A DNA stretch of 54,088 nt. Source: Mycobacteriaceae bacterium. GTDB lineage: Bacteria > Actinomycetota > Actinomycetes > Mycobacteriales > Mycobacteriaceae. The position numbers and the translations under genes are program-made. Under the pieces are notes generated by a model. The model was not told where the DNA came from. It searched no databases and saw only the letters and a list, made by a program, of their open reading frames with translations. This document shows, in pieces, positions 16,033 through 24,956 of the stretch. Each line of letters starts with the position of its first letter. Position 1 is the stretch's first letter. The stretch covers positions 1-54,088 of the forward strand of contig JAIEPH010000037.1 of NCBI GenBank assembly GCA_019749805.1, given 5' to 3'.

Positions 16033-16506
16033 ATGACAACACCACGGATATCGAAGCTTGAGGCCCGCAAGCGCGCCCATGAAGCGTCCCGTCGGGCCAA
16101 CGAGGCCCGCGCCGCGAAGGAGAAGGCGAACATCGACGATGCCGCGGAGATTCTCGTCGCGGTCGGCAAGATCGCCGAAGTCGAGACCTGGAAGAAGGAG
16201 CGCCTGGCCCAGCTGCGCCGGCAGCTCGACGTCGAAGTCGCCAAGAGGGTGGATGCGCAGCGCGCCAGGGGCGGCGCGGCGGTCGTGCGTATGCAGAGCC
16301 GTGGCGAGACGCTGACGACGATCGCCGCGCGCACCGACCTGGGGATCGGAGTAGTTCGTACCATGCTGCGGCACGGACCGAGGACTGAGAAGCCCACGGC
16401 CAGTGATGATTCGCATGCACTAGGTGGGGGTGGCGTGGCCGGTGGACCGATGGGAGTTGTTGACCCGTACAGCGGTGAGCCGCCGGCCCACGCGGCGTCG
16501 GCGTGA
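16033..16506 (+). CDS. Candidate relaxosome accessory / mobilisation protein
   Basis: 157 aa from ATG 16033, divergent from the relaxase. Residues 5-85 are a highly charged, heptad-like helix (KLEARKRAHEASRRANEARA, then EKANIDDAAEILVAVGKIAE and KKERLAQLRRQLDVEVAKRV). Residues about 95-120 look like a resolvase-type helix-turn-helix (GETLTTIAARTDLGIGVVRTML). The tail is Gly/Pro-rich. Coiled coil plus HTH fits a DNA-binding accessory factor that recruits the relaxase to oriT. The family is not named with certainty, and the role is inferred from position and shape. Confidence 0.65.
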   Translation: MTTPRISKLEARKRAHEASRRANEARAAKEKANIDDAAEILVAVGKIAEVETWKKERLAQLRRQLDVEVAKRVDAQRARGGAAVVRMQSRGETLTTIAARTDLGIGVVRTMLRHGPRTEKPTASDDSHALGGGGVAGGPMGVVDPYSGEPPAHAASA

Positions 16507-16847
16507 TGTGCGGCGGGCGTTGAGGCGTGGTCGCCGGTGTGCGGGATCAGTGGTGCCGCGCGGCGTTGGTCGGCCCGTGCGCGCGGTGTCATGCCAGCCC
16601 ACCGCTACGCAGGTCGGGGACGTGGGCGCACAAGACCTGTTCAGCATCAGGCGGTGAGGCGCTCGACGGGCGCGCCTGCAAGGCGTCTGGCCAGCTCTAC
16701 TCAGGATGCTCGGTGTGGCGGCGGTTGCAGGACCACACAGGGGGCTTGGGAGTGCGTTCACAACGTCGGTGGAAACTGGCCGCGCTGGGCGCTCTGAATG
16801 TCAGTTTGGACGGTTAGGTTCAACGGCCATGAGAAAGCGCCGAGCAG
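16507..16847. other. Unassigned stretch
   Basis: 341 bases between the accessory gene and the HNH-like relic. Several overlapping frames are open because of the high GC, but none has a ribosome site or a recognisable family. No strong hairpin is seen. Confidence 0.4.
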
Positions 16848-17331
16848 TTGATCGTTGATCGGCGTCTGCACGCTGCGGAGATCGCCCGCTTTCACAGCCA
16901 CGTCGTCTGCGGGCCAACGGCTTCAGACTGCAACATCTGGGCCGGCGCGATCGGCGCCGATGACTACGGCCGCTTCTACCTCACCCGAGAGGGGGCGGGG
17001 TTGTGCGTTCGCCCGCACCGCTACCCGTTGGCGATCGTGTCCGGTGTAGTGGCCGCTGGGGTGCTCGGACTACACGAGTGCGACAACCCGGTGCGTCAAG
17101 GTCGCGGCGGCGACAGATCCCCACCAGCACGTCGTTTCGGGCTCGCAGGGCGACAACATGGACCGCATGGCGCGGATGCGCCGCGGCGGCGGCCGATATG
17201 CGGTGCGACGCGTCGACAGTCGGGGCCTGCGGCGCGAACGGTCGGTGGCGTTGCGCGAAGCGGTGCGCCACGGCTGGGATGACGCTGCGGTGCAGGCGGC
17301 GCTGCTGGGTGACCAGCCCACATTGTGGTGA
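16848..17331 (+). pseudogene. HNH-endonuclease-like gene with a 2-base deletion
   Basis: The frame from TTG 16848 reads IARFHSHVV, then CNIWAGAIGADDYGRFYLTR, VRPHRYPLAI and LHECDNPV. Actinobacterial plasmid relatives then have a Cys-Val-(R/K)-Val stretch. Here CCGGTGCGTCAAG appears to have lost two bases from an expected CCGGTGTGCGTCAAG. In the shifted frame the family continues: VKVAAATDPHQHVVSGSQGD, then NMDRMARM, a Gly-rich turn, and REAVRHGWDDAAVQAALLG to TGA 17329. The loss removes a Cys of the zinc/HNH-like core and scrambles the rest. The start may be damaged too: MRKRRAVDR in another frame precedes it at 16830. Confidence 0.65.
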
Positions 17332-17861
17332 GTCCCCAGTGCCCGTTGAGATTCGGTGAGCATATGGCCGGGCGTGGCGAGCTAGGCGGTGTGGGGTGCG
17401 GTGTCGCAGCGGCGAGCTGGAGGCGCTGAGACGGGGTGCGGCAGTGGCGGTTGCGCGCGGGCGCTTAGCCGCGCTGCAGGAGCACCGCGTCGCGCGGCGG
17501 CGGCACAGTGCTGGCGTCGAACCACGCGGGCACCGCAGAGACGCCGGCTGTGCGGGCCCAGCAGATGCGGTGCTGACCGATCGTTTTGCGGTTTCCATGA
17601 CCGCTGATGTAGATGCGCAGCGGGTCGCTGTAGCTCAGGAGCTTGCAACAGCGTCGCGAAAACGTGATCGACGATTATCCGGCTGGGATCGGAGGACCAG
17701 AAGGACGCGTTTCACCGGCAGTCTTCATGGATAACGAATGTTATCCATCAACTCAGGCGGTTTTATTTCGCGCCGTTTCAGCGAGTATTGCGCTAAAGCA
17801 TGCTGGACAAAGAAGTGGTCGACTGTCGGGTGGGCTTGCTGGTTGATCGACAAGTAGTTAC
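17332..17861. other. Unassigned region with a perfect palindrome
   Basis: No convincing gene in 530 bases. One plus-strand frame (17396-17734) has an Ala/Arg-rich, coiled-coil-like part but no ribosome site. Base composition turns AT-richer after 17720. The notable element is the inverted repeat annotated at 17727-17748. Confidence 0.4.
17727..17748. promoter_or_regulatory. 22-bp perfect inverted repeat, operator-like
   Basis: ATGGATAAC (17727-17735), spacer GAAT, GTTATCCAT (17740-17748): nine-base arms with no mismatch, in a locally AT-richer setting. The size fits a TetR/GntR-class dimer site. The nearest genes are the 3' end of the hydrolase (minus) and the HNH relic, so the regulated promoter is not obvious. 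A recombination core is an alternative. Confidence 0.5.
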
Positions 17862-18749
17862 TCATCGTCGAACTGGTTGTGGAACCGTCAATCCGCGCCG
17901 GTGGCCGGCGATTCGGCGGATCTCCTCGGCGACCAGTTGTGGCTCGGTAAGAACCACTTGATGATTCGACCGCACCGCCTCGACGTGACGCGCATTCAAC
18001 CGCACTGCGGTCCGGCGATGCGCCGCCACGAAAGCCTTACGGATGGACCTGTCGAAAATCGTCGACTTCATCCCTGAAATGACGGTGACTGGCGTGTCGT
18101 CGACGGCCGGCGGGTGACGCCGCAGACTTCGCAGTCCTTCGATGAAGAACCGTTCCTCATCATCGGCCGCCCGGGCGGCGCGCAGACTGAGGTCTTCGTT
18201 GACCAAATCCTGCACCACGTCGGCAGGCATGCCCGGCATCACCCAGCGGACGGCCACCGATAGCAGGTGAAGGCGTCGTAGCATGCCGATTACCGACCGC
18301 CCAGCTATCACGATGTGCCGTAGACGCTTGAGCGGAGACCCGCAGCAGATGTTGACATGTTCGTCCGCGTGATCGATAAGCACCAGGCCGACAACTTGAT
18401 CCGGATTCGCGGCGGCAGCGGCTAGGGCGATCGTTCCGCCGTAACTGTGCCCGGCCAGGATGTAAGGGCCCGCATCCAGAGCTGCCAGCAGCTGGGTCAT
18501 GTCACCGGTGAGGCGTTCCAGCGTGCGTGGTTCAGCGTCGTCGTCACTGCGCCCTAGATTGGCCCGATCGTAGACGACCGTCCGGAATCGGCTCGCCACC
18601 AGCGGCTGCACTAGTCCCCACTCCGATCGTGAGGCGCCTAAACCGGATTCGAATACCACGGTGGGCCCGCCGGCGCCTGCCACCATGTAGTGCAGCTTGC
18701 GCCCGTCGTGCAGGCGCACGAACTGACTGCGACCCAAAGTAGCTGTCAT
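17862..18749 (-). CDS. Alpha/beta-fold hydrolase
   Basis: 295 aa starting MTATLGRSQFVRLHDGRKLH. The nucleophile elbow GHSYGG puts the catalytic Ser near residue 102. An oxyanion segment FESGLGASRSEW lies near residue 35. The late SNHQVVLTEP supplies the likely catalytic His. A cap region (about 135-210) replaces the minimal lid. No signal peptide, so cytoplasmic. It is oriented like the mbtD-C-T-K genes but 505 bases downstream of them. Its substrate is unknown. A role in trimming or releasing the siderophore, or an unrelated esterase role, are both possible. Confidence 0.8.
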   Translation of the reverse strand: MTATLGRSQFVRLHDGRKLHYMVAGAGGPTVVFESGLGASRSEWGLVQPLVASRFRTVVYDRANLGRSDDDAEPRTLERLTGDMTQLLAALDAGPYILAGHSYGGTIALAAAAANPDQVVGLVLIDHADEHVNICCGSPLKRLRHIVIAGRSVIGMLRRLHLLSVAVRWVMPGMPADVVQDLVNEDLSLRAARAADDEERFFIEGLRSLRRHPPAVDDTPVTVISGMKSTIFDRSIRKAFVAAHRRTAVRLNARHVEAVRSNHQVVLTEPQLVAEEIRRIAGHRRGLTVPQPVRR

Positions 18750-19254
18750 GCTGTTCCTAGTCTCTGTGGCGAACTGACTGTCACGGCAGTGCCTTCGACA
18801 CTACCCAAGTTGGCTTGTCGCTGATTCGTCCATAGCTGTCGTCCTACTGCGGACTGAATCGCTTTGGCGTCGGAACCGGTCTGCATGCCTGTTCTGAAAT
18901 CAACCACGCATTTTCAGCAACGACGATCACCACGTGCAGGCTGCCTCCGCCGGGTAAACGTCGATCATTTTTGACCAGGCCGCGCGTTCGTGGCCGATCG
19001 CCGCTTCGGTGTCAAGGATGGTCTTCTCCGCATTCGTTGTGGGGCATCCAAGTTCGATGATCAGATGCATGCTGCCTCGCGCACCGCGCGGCCCAGCGGG
19101 CCGTCGAGCCAATTTGTCTCACCGCCATGCAGCAATAGGCGGCCAGGTTCGCGATCACCATAATCGGCGGGATAACCTCGGCCGGCAACTAGCCAAAGCC
19201 GAGGTCGAATGCCAGGGCCGCATCCCCGTTGGTTCACAGCCCAGGCAAGGGATA
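18750..19254. other. Intergenic region with one possible small gene
   Basis: 505 bases between the hydrolase start and the mbtD stop. Apart from the 47-aa frame at 18927-19070 no gene is seen. No iron box was found here, so the hydrolase has no visible IdeR site of its own. Confidence 0.5.
18927..19070 (-). CDS. Short hypothetical protein between hydrolase and mbtD
   Basis: 47 aa from ATG 19070, with GAGG six bases before. Sequence MHLIIELGCPTTNAEKTILD, then a helix, a Trp-Ser-Lys stretch and ...VYPAEAACTW. The beta-strand-like start and helix resemble the first part of a small alpha/beta-barrel (Dabb-like) protein that is then cut off. It could be a relic. Low confidence. Confidence 0.3.
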   Translation of the reverse strand: MHLIIELGCPTTNAEKTILDTEAAIGHERAAWSKMIDVYPAEAACTW

Positions 19255-22200
19255 CTACGCACCGAGCTTTGCGAGAAGATCGGCCATTGTGGCCCCACCC
19301 AAGAGATCTGTGATGTCCAGTTCATAACCGAACTCCGCCTTGACTCGACGCTGTAACTCGAGTGCCTGCAGCGAATCCAGACCGATGGCGACCATCGGTG
19401 TGCCGGGGTTGATGGCACCGATGTCCTCAACGCCGATCGTCTTCGCCAACATGCCGGTCAGCCGTTGTGACACATCCTCCGTCAGGAGAGGCGCTTCGGC
19501 GAGCGGGGAGGGCTCACGCAATTCGGATAGCAGCGGGCCATATCCGTAGCTGCCCAGCACCGGGATGACTCGGTCGAGGTCGAATGCCGCGACAATGGCA
19601 TTCCGCTGCAGTGGTGCCGTGCCTACCGCTATGGCGTCAGCGGGCGCCATGGGCAGCACACCCGTGACGGCCAGCTTCGCCCGCCCGGCGGGATCGAGAT
19701 CAAGGGTTGTCCATTGGCCCCATTGTACGGCGACGCAGTTCAGGCCCTCTGCGCGCAACCGGTGCGCCATGGCGTCGAGCACCCGGTTGGCCGCCGCGTA
19801 AAGGATCTGACCGCGGCCGCCGATCGTCGATGCCACGGACGAGCACAGCACCACGCGACAGCTTTGGGTGCGGGGGACCGACCCAAGTATTCGTGACGTG
19901 CCGATTGCCTTGGCGCGCAACGCTTGGAAGGCGTGCTCGGTGGTGATGTCGGCGAGTTCGCCATCTGAATGCGCCATCGCCGCCTGGATGATCAGGTCTG
20001 TCGGCGCTTCGCCGAGTTGTTGTGCCAAACGCGATACCGCCGCTGCATCGCCGATATCACAGCCGAGCACATCAATCTGCACTTCGGCGGAACGGAGGGG
20101 ACGTATCCGTCGCGCGACGGCATCTGTTTCACCCGATCTGCTGATCAATGTGATGCGCCGAGCGCCGCAGCGCGCGAAGTGAGCACAAAACTCCAAGCCT
20201 AAGTTTCCGGTTCCGCCGAGAATGAGGACATGCTCAGGTACGGCAGAAGATTCGCCGATACCGGTGTCACTGGCCACGATCCGCTTGACGTACAGGGCGC
20301 CGTTGCGCAGCGCCAGTTCGGGTTCCTCGGCGCAGTGCAGTGCGGAGACGATGCCGGCCGCAGAAACCGTTGCGAGGTCGGCCGGCAGATCGAGGTGCCG
20401 AAACCGCACGCGCGGGTACTCAGCGCCGACACACCGGAAGCCGGCGCTGACCGCTGCGTGCACTAGGTCGAGTTGAGTGTCACCGGCAACTACCGCTTCA
20501 GCGCCCGTGGTGACCAGCCAGCACTCGGTCAGATTGTCGGAGACCCGGGGCCACCATATGGGGTCGGTGAAGAACGCCGCAATGTCGGCCGCCGCGGTGA
20601 CGCCATCCAGGTTCGGTGTCGGGGGAAGCAGGATGATGTGGGTGTCGAGGCCGCTGCGGGCAGCGTCGATCACCTGGGCGGTGGCACCGATGTCTGCTGC
20701 GGCGTTGCACAGGGCCGCAGCCAAATTCGGGCAACTACCGGTGTGATCGATGATGCCCATCGTGCGCGGAGGAACCAGTTTGCGTTGCGAGAGCCGAACC
20801 CACTGTTCGGTTAGCAACTGGGCTCTTGCTGCTGGTACGACGGTGGGTGTCTCCCGGACTGGCGAGAACTCGGGCTCTGCACAGGGAAGCCACAGCCGGA
20901 CCTCGGCCATCAAGGTGTTGGGGAAATCGGGCAGCGGCAGGGAAGTGGGGCCCTCGGATTCGGTGCGCAATATGTCCCACCGGTAGTTCAAGTCTTGCAC
21001 GGCAACCCGCGTGACATTGCGGGTGAACTCTTCGAGACCGGCTGCGGTGCGGATCGACGTGCCAACCACCGTAGCCGCAGGCCCGTTATCGAGCGCGGCG
21101 AGGTTCTCCTCGATCGCCAACAGCAGCGTCGGATGGTCGGCGAGTTCGACAAAAGTGTCGACGCCCGAAGTTACTGCCGCCGTTGCGATGGCCTTGTCGA
21201 AGCGAACTGTGTTGCGCAGGTTCCAGAACCAGTACTCCACGAACGGAAGGTCCGTCGTGAGGGGTTCACCGAGGGTGCTTCCGAGACAGTCGATCTCGGT
21301 GTCGAAAAACGCCGATTGCTGCAGGTGTTCGCGCAGGCTCGCCTTGACCCTGTCGCCGAGCTCGTTGATGACGCTGGTGTGCGCGGGATAATGCACGCTG
21401 ATGATGCGCGCGAACGTGCCGCGGTCGGTGCAGATGTCGACGATGTCCTGCACCGCTGCGCGGTGACCCGAGACTGCGGTCATGTTCGGTGAGTTGATCA
21501 CCGAAAGCTGCGCCCAGCCTGGGCAGCGGGCCAGCAGCGCGTCGCAACTGTCGCGGTCGGCGGCGATAACGGCCAAAGCGTAGTCACCGGCTGTGTACTC
21601 GTCGGCAGCTCGCGCCCGAATCGCGACGATGCTGACGGCGTCGGCCAGTGTGATGGCTCCGCTGACATACGCTGCGGCAATCTCGCCTTGGCTGTGCCCG
21701 ACGGTAACATTTGGCGCGATCCCGACCGCACGCCACATCGCGGCGAGTCCCGCCATATGAACAAAAAGTGCAGGCTGGATGATACTGGCGCTGTCGGAGG
21801 ACGGATGGTTTTCGTGCAGAAGGTACTCCGCGGTGGTATCGCCGATGTGTTCGCGGAATGCCTCTAGGCAGCGGTGTACCTCTTCGCGGTAGGCGGGCAC
21901 CTGCTCGTAGTAGTAGCGGCCCATGCCGGGGCGCTGACCGCCCTGCCCGGGAAAGACATAGCCGACACGACGGGCGGTGGCAGGACCGCTGCTGCAAACC
22001 ACCGCGGGGTGTACATTGCCGTCCGCCACTGCCCGCAAAGCTTGGAGTAACTCGCTGCGGCCACGGACCATGGCCAGCGCCCGGTATGGACGTGCCATCC
22101 GGCTTCGGAACAGCATCCCGGCGATCTGCTGGGCGGTCACTGCGGGATGGGTTGCCACGTACGTGTGGAGCGCGGCGGACTCGGCCCGTAGGAGATCGGC

Positions 22201-22263
22201 AGTGTCCGAGGTGACCAGCACCGGGATGGTGCCGTCTGGGAGCTGGTAGGTGTAAACGGTCAT
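19255..22263 (-). CDS. mbtD: MbtD-like polyketide synthase (AT-KR-ACP)
   Basis: 1002 aa, close to the length I recall for M. tuberculosis MbtD (about 1000). Starts at ATG 22263, overlapping the mbtC stop (ATGA). The acyltransferase has the Ser in GHSQGE near 190 and an IISVHYPAH specificity stretch. The ketoreductase has an NADPH site LILGGTGNLG near 680 and a later SSVASTIGG...Y region. The ACP has the phosphopantetheine Ser in IGLDSLQ near 962. With the separate KS (MbtC) it would build and reduce a hydroxybutyrate-type ketide that links the two lysine units of a mycobactin. No frameshift seen. Next in the minus-strand operon after mbtC. Confidence 0.88.
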   Translation of the reverse strand: MTVYTYQLPDGTIPVLVTSDTADLLRAESAALHTYVATHPAVTAQQIAGMLFRSRMARPYRALAMVRGRSELLQALRAVADGNVHPAVVCSSGPATARRVGYVFPGQGGQRPGMGRYYYEQVPAYREEVHRCLEAFREHIGDTTAEYLLHENHPSSDSASIIQPALFVHMAGLAAMWRAVGIAPNVTVGHSQGEIAAAYVSGAITLADAVSIVAIRARAADEYTAGDYALAVIAADRDSCDALLARCPGWAQLSVINSPNMTAVSGHRAAVQDIVDICTDRGTFARIISVHYPAHTSVINELGDRVKASLREHLQQSAFFDTEIDCLGSTLGEPLTTDLPFVEYWFWNLRNTVRFDKAIATAAVTSGVDTFVELADHPTLLLAIEENLAALDNGPAATVVGTSIRTAAGLEEFTRNVTRVAVQDLNYRWDILRTESEGPTSLPLPDFPNTLMAEVRLWLPCAEPEFSPVRETPTVVPAARAQLLTEQWVRLSQRKLVPPRTMGIIDHTGSCPNLAAALCNAAADIGATAQVIDAARSGLDTHIILLPPTPNLDGVTAAADIAAFFTDPIWWPRVSDNLTECWLVTTGAEAVVAGDTQLDLVHAAVSAGFRCVGAEYPRVRFRHLDLPADLATVSAAGIVSALHCAEEPELALRNGALYVKRIVASDTGIGESSAVPEHVLILGGTGNLGLEFCAHFARCGARRITLISRSGETDAVARRIRPLRSAEVQIDVLGCDIGDAAAVSRLAQQLGEAPTDLIIQAAMAHSDGELADITTEHAFQALRAKAIGTSRILGSVPRTQSCRVVLCSSVASTIGGRGQILYAAANRVLDAMAHRLRAEGLNCVAVQWGQWTTLDLDPAGRAKLAVTGVLPMAPADAIAVGTAPLQRNAIVAAFDLDRVIPVLGSYGYGPLLSELREPSPLAEAPLLTEDVSQRLTGMLAKTIGVEDIGAINPGTPMVAIGLDSLQALELQRRVKAEFGYELDITDLLGGATMADLLAKLGA

Positions 22264-23561
22264 CGAACACCGGCTGGCATAGCGATGATGGCGTGTGCGT
22301 TGGAACCGCCGGCGCCGAAGGACGAGGTGGCGCCGTATCGATAGCCATCGTTGGCCGGCCACCGGTGCAGTTTGGTTGCCAACCGCAAGCCTGTCATGTC
22401 CCAGTCCAATTTTTTGGTTGGGTTGTCAGCGAACAGGGTCGGCGGAATCTGGCCGTGCTGGCCGGCGAGCAGCAGCTTGATCAGCCCGAGGATGCCCGAC
22501 GCCGCCTGCGCGTGTCCGGCATTGGACTTAATGGAGCCCAGCAGCGCCGTGCATCCGGCCGCGCCGTAGGTTTTGAACATCGCCAGCAATTCGACCGGGT
22601 CGCCGGCGCGGGTCGCTGTGCCGTGACCTTCAATCATCCCGATGTCGGCGGGGTCGATGCCGGCCGCGTCCAGGGTTTTGGAGATGAGCCGCTCCTGTGC
22701 GCGCACCCGAGGCACCAACAGCGGCTTGCCCTTACCGTTGTGGTTGGTGCGCGCAGCAAGGATGCGCCCCAGGACCGGATGCCCCAATTGCTGGGCGCGG
22801 GATTCGCGCTCGACCAAGACCATGCCTGCGCCCTCGCCCCAGACAGTGCCCGAGGCATCGTCGGCGTAGGCGCGGCAATGGCCGTCGTCGGAGAGCGCGT
22901 TGAGTCGGGCGAATTCGAAAAATGCTGCTGGAGAGCCCATTACGCACGCGCCGCCGGCCAACGCCCAGTCGCACTCGTCGTTGCGGACCGCGTTGACGGC
23001 CAGTTGCAGGGCGGTGAGCGAGGACGCGCAAGCCGAATCGACGCAGATAGATGGTCCGACCAGACCGAGGCTGTGCGATATACGCCCGGCAGCTCCCAAT
23101 TGTCCTAGACTCGCGATTCGATGCCCGCTGTAGGCGTCGGCCGTGGCGGCGCGGGGACCGTACTCCATTGGAGACATTCCGACGAAACAGCCGCCCTCCG
23201 CGCCGGCGACCGTACCGGGATTGATGCCGGCATTCTCCAGCACCCGCCACGCGACGCGCAGGGCCACACGTTGCTGGGGGTTCAGTACCAGTGCCTCCCG
23301 GTGCGTGATGCCAAAGAACGTGGGATCGAACTGTGCTGAGTTGGCCAGAAAGCCGCCGGTGTCGCAAACCTGACCCCAGCCGTCGAGCTGGGGGACCGAC
23401 AGCAGCTCATCGATTGGCCAGCCGCGATCTCGAGGGAATTCGGTGAGCAGTTCCCGGGATTCGCTCAGCGCCATCCACAACTGGGCTGGACTGGCGATGC
23501 CGCCGGGGGCCTCGACCGCCATCCCGGAGATGACGATCGGGTCAGAACCCTCGACTGTCAC
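22260..23561 (-). CDS. mbtC: MbtC-like ketosynthase
   Basis: 433 aa, a stand-alone type I ketosynthase. The catalytic Cys lies in VDSACASSLTALQLA, slightly different from the common DTACSSS. The two His motifs are EGHGTATRAGDP and SNAGHAQAASG. It starts with GTG 23561, which overlaps the mbtT stop by four bases, and ends in the mbtD start. It supplies the condensing activity that MbtD lacks, acting in trans on the MbtD acyl carrier. The order T-C-D with overlaps shows a tightly coupled operon. Confidence 0.9.
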   Translation of the reverse strand: MTVEGSDPIVISGMAVEAPGGIASPAQLWMALSESRELLTEFPRDRGWPIDELLSVPQLDGWGQVCDTGGFLANSAQFDPTFFGITHREALVLNPQQRVALRVAWRVLENAGINPGTVAGAEGGCFVGMSPMEYGPRAATADAYSGHRIASLGQLGAAGRISHSLGLVGPSICVDSACASSLTALQLAVNAVRNDECDWALAGGACVMGSPAAFFEFARLNALSDDGHCRAYADDASGTVWGEGAGMVLVERESRAQQLGHPVLGRILAARTNHNGKGKPLLVPRVRAQERLISKTLDAAGIDPADIGMIEGHGTATRAGDPVELLAMFKTYGAAGCTALLGSIKSNAGHAQAASGILGLIKLLLAGQHGQIPPTLFADNPTKKLDWDMTGLRLATKLHRWPANDGYRYGATSSFGAGGSNAHAIIAMPAGVR

Positions 23562-24298
23562 CTGGTCACCAACTCGGCGACTGCGTCGAGGTGATCATTG
23601 AGATAGAAGTGCCCCCCGTCGAAGACGGTGACATCGAGACTCTCGGAGTGTTTACCCCATCCGTACAGATCACCCAAGGTGACATACGGATCCTGGTCGC
23701 CGCCAATGGCGTGGACCGGAGCGGCGATCTTGACGTCGTCGGAACAGGTGTAGGCGTCGAATGCCCGATAATCAGCCTTGATGACGGGCAAAGACAGTCG
23801 CATCACCTCCCGGTGGGCGAAGACGTCAGCGTCGGTGCCTTCCAATGAGGCCAGATGGACGAGGATGTCCTCCTCGGAGCTGGGATGGGGCGGTTTGGCC
23901 GCGACTTGCGAAGGTGCGACGGCCGCGGACGCGGTCAGTGCACGCACCTCCATCCCGACAGCTTCGGCAATTCGGACGAACTCGAATGCCACCAACGCGC
24001 CCATGCTGTGACCGAAGGTCAGAATTGAGCGACCGCGATGGTGTCCCGAGGTGCAGAAGTCGTCGAACGCCCCGGCGGCCATCGCTGCCAGTGAGTTCAA
24101 CGGGGCTTCGGAGGCCCGGTCCTGGCGTCCCGGGTATTGGAACACCAACACGTTGCACCGGCTACCGAGACACTTGGAGAAGTCACGGTAGGCGGATGCG
24201 CCGGAACCGGCGTGCGGGAAGACAAGCAGCAGCGGATTGTCGGGCGACTTCGACCGGTGGAACTGGCGGATCCAACCTAACGGTTGCGGCATTTGCAC
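23558..24298 (-). CDS. mbtT: MbtT-like type II thioesterase
   Basis: 246 aa from GTG 24298, with GGAAAG seven bases upstream. Typical external thioesterase of NRPS/PKS systems: FPHAGSGASAYRDF near residue 30, the catalytic Ser in GHSMGA near 95, Asp in GGDQDPYVT and His in GGHFYLND near the end. Such enzymes remove wrong or stalled acyl groups from carrier proteins. It lies between mbtK and mbtC with short or overlapping junctions. Mycobacterial mbt clusters outside the tuberculosis complex commonly carry mbtT (from memory). Confidence 0.87.
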   Translation of the reverse strand: MQMPQPLGWIRQFHRSKSPDNPLLLVFPHAGSGASAYRDFSKCLGSRCNVLVFQYPGRQDRASEAPLNSLAAMAAGAFDDFCTSGHHRGRSILTFGHSMGALVAFEFVRIAEAVGMEVRALTASAAVAPSQVAAKPPHPSSEEDILVHLASLEGTDADVFAHREVMRLSLPVIKADYRAFDAYTCSDDVKIAAPVHAIGGDQDPYVTLGDLYGWGKHSESLDVTVFDGGHFYLNDHLDAVAELVTR

Positions 24299-24313
24299 TC
24301 ATACTTTCCGATG

Positions 24314-24901
24314 TCATAGCCGCTCCCGGTCGCGGATCAGCAGAGCGGCTCGCTTGTGCGGTAGGTCAAGGTTGGTGACGTGCTGAAAACCGGCGCGCTC
24401 GGCCACCCGGATACACCGGATGTTCTCCAGGTCGGGTTCGCCCACCACCCGGGTAGCGTGGGGATCTATCTGGAATTGAAAGTCGGATACGGCACGCAGC
24501 AGCGCTATGGCAAGCCCCTGGCCGCGGCTTTCTGCCGGCCCCAGCAGCATATGCACCCCAGCGTCGTGTTCCTGAGCCGGGTAGTACTGGGCCAGGCAGT
24601 CGAGGTCGGCGCGGTAGAGCTCCCAGTAGCTCATCGCGACGCCGTCCAGCACCCCCAGGTAGGGGTCAGAATGCGGGGAGTTTTGTTGCTCCCGCAGATA
24701 GGACGCGATCCGGTCCTTCGACCACGGCTTGTTCCAGAATCGGGCTACTTCCGGGTCGTTCATCCAGAAGTGCACGGCGTCAAGATCGTTGTCCAGAGCC
24801 AGTGGCCGCAGCACGAACTCGCGGATTACCCCATCCAGGTCCAGTGCCGTCCTATGGGAGGCCGGGCCCCGTGTATGCATCCTCGCCTCCCGCACACCCA
24901 T
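24314..24901 (-). CDS. mbtK: MbtK-like lysine N-acyltransferase
   Basis: 195 aa from ATG 24901 (a second ATG at 24880 is possible). GNAT-fold siderophore acyltransferase of the IucB/RhbD/MbtK type: VHFWMNDPEVARFWNKPW, then YWELYRADLDCLAQYYPA, the acyl-CoA loop SRGQGLAIALLRAVSDF, and EPDLENIRCIRVAERAGF. In mycobactin synthesis MbtK transfers a fatty acyl chain to the side-chain nitrogen of a lysine that is also hydroxylated. First gene of the minus-strand operon. The iron box begins four bases upstream of the start, so its transcript should be very sensitive to IdeR. Confidence 0.87.
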   Translation of the reverse strand: MGVREARMHTRGPASHRTALDLDGVIREFVLRPLALDNDLDAVHFWMNDPEVARFWNKPWSKDRIASYLREQQNSPHSDPYLGVLDGVAMSYWELYRADLDCLAQYYPAQEHDAGVHMLLGPAESRGQGLAIALLRAVSDFQFQIDPHATRVVGEPDLENIRCIRVAERAGFQHVTNLDLPHKRAALLIRDRERL

Positions 24902-24904
24902 AAC

Positions 24905-24923
24905 TTAGTGGAGGCTAACATAA
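24905..24923. promoter_or_regulatory. IdeR-type iron box shared by the divergent mbt operons
   Basis: TTAGTGGAGGCTAACATAA matches the 19-base IdeR consensus TTAGGTTAGGCTAACCTAA at 15 of 19 positions, including the central AGGCTAAC. It lies between the divergent mbtK and mbtE starts. Fe-loaded IdeR would repress both operons and iron starvation would open them. Confidence 0.85.
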
Positions 24924-24956
24924 CCCACGGAAGCCGAACTGGAGGTTTGCGCGCAC

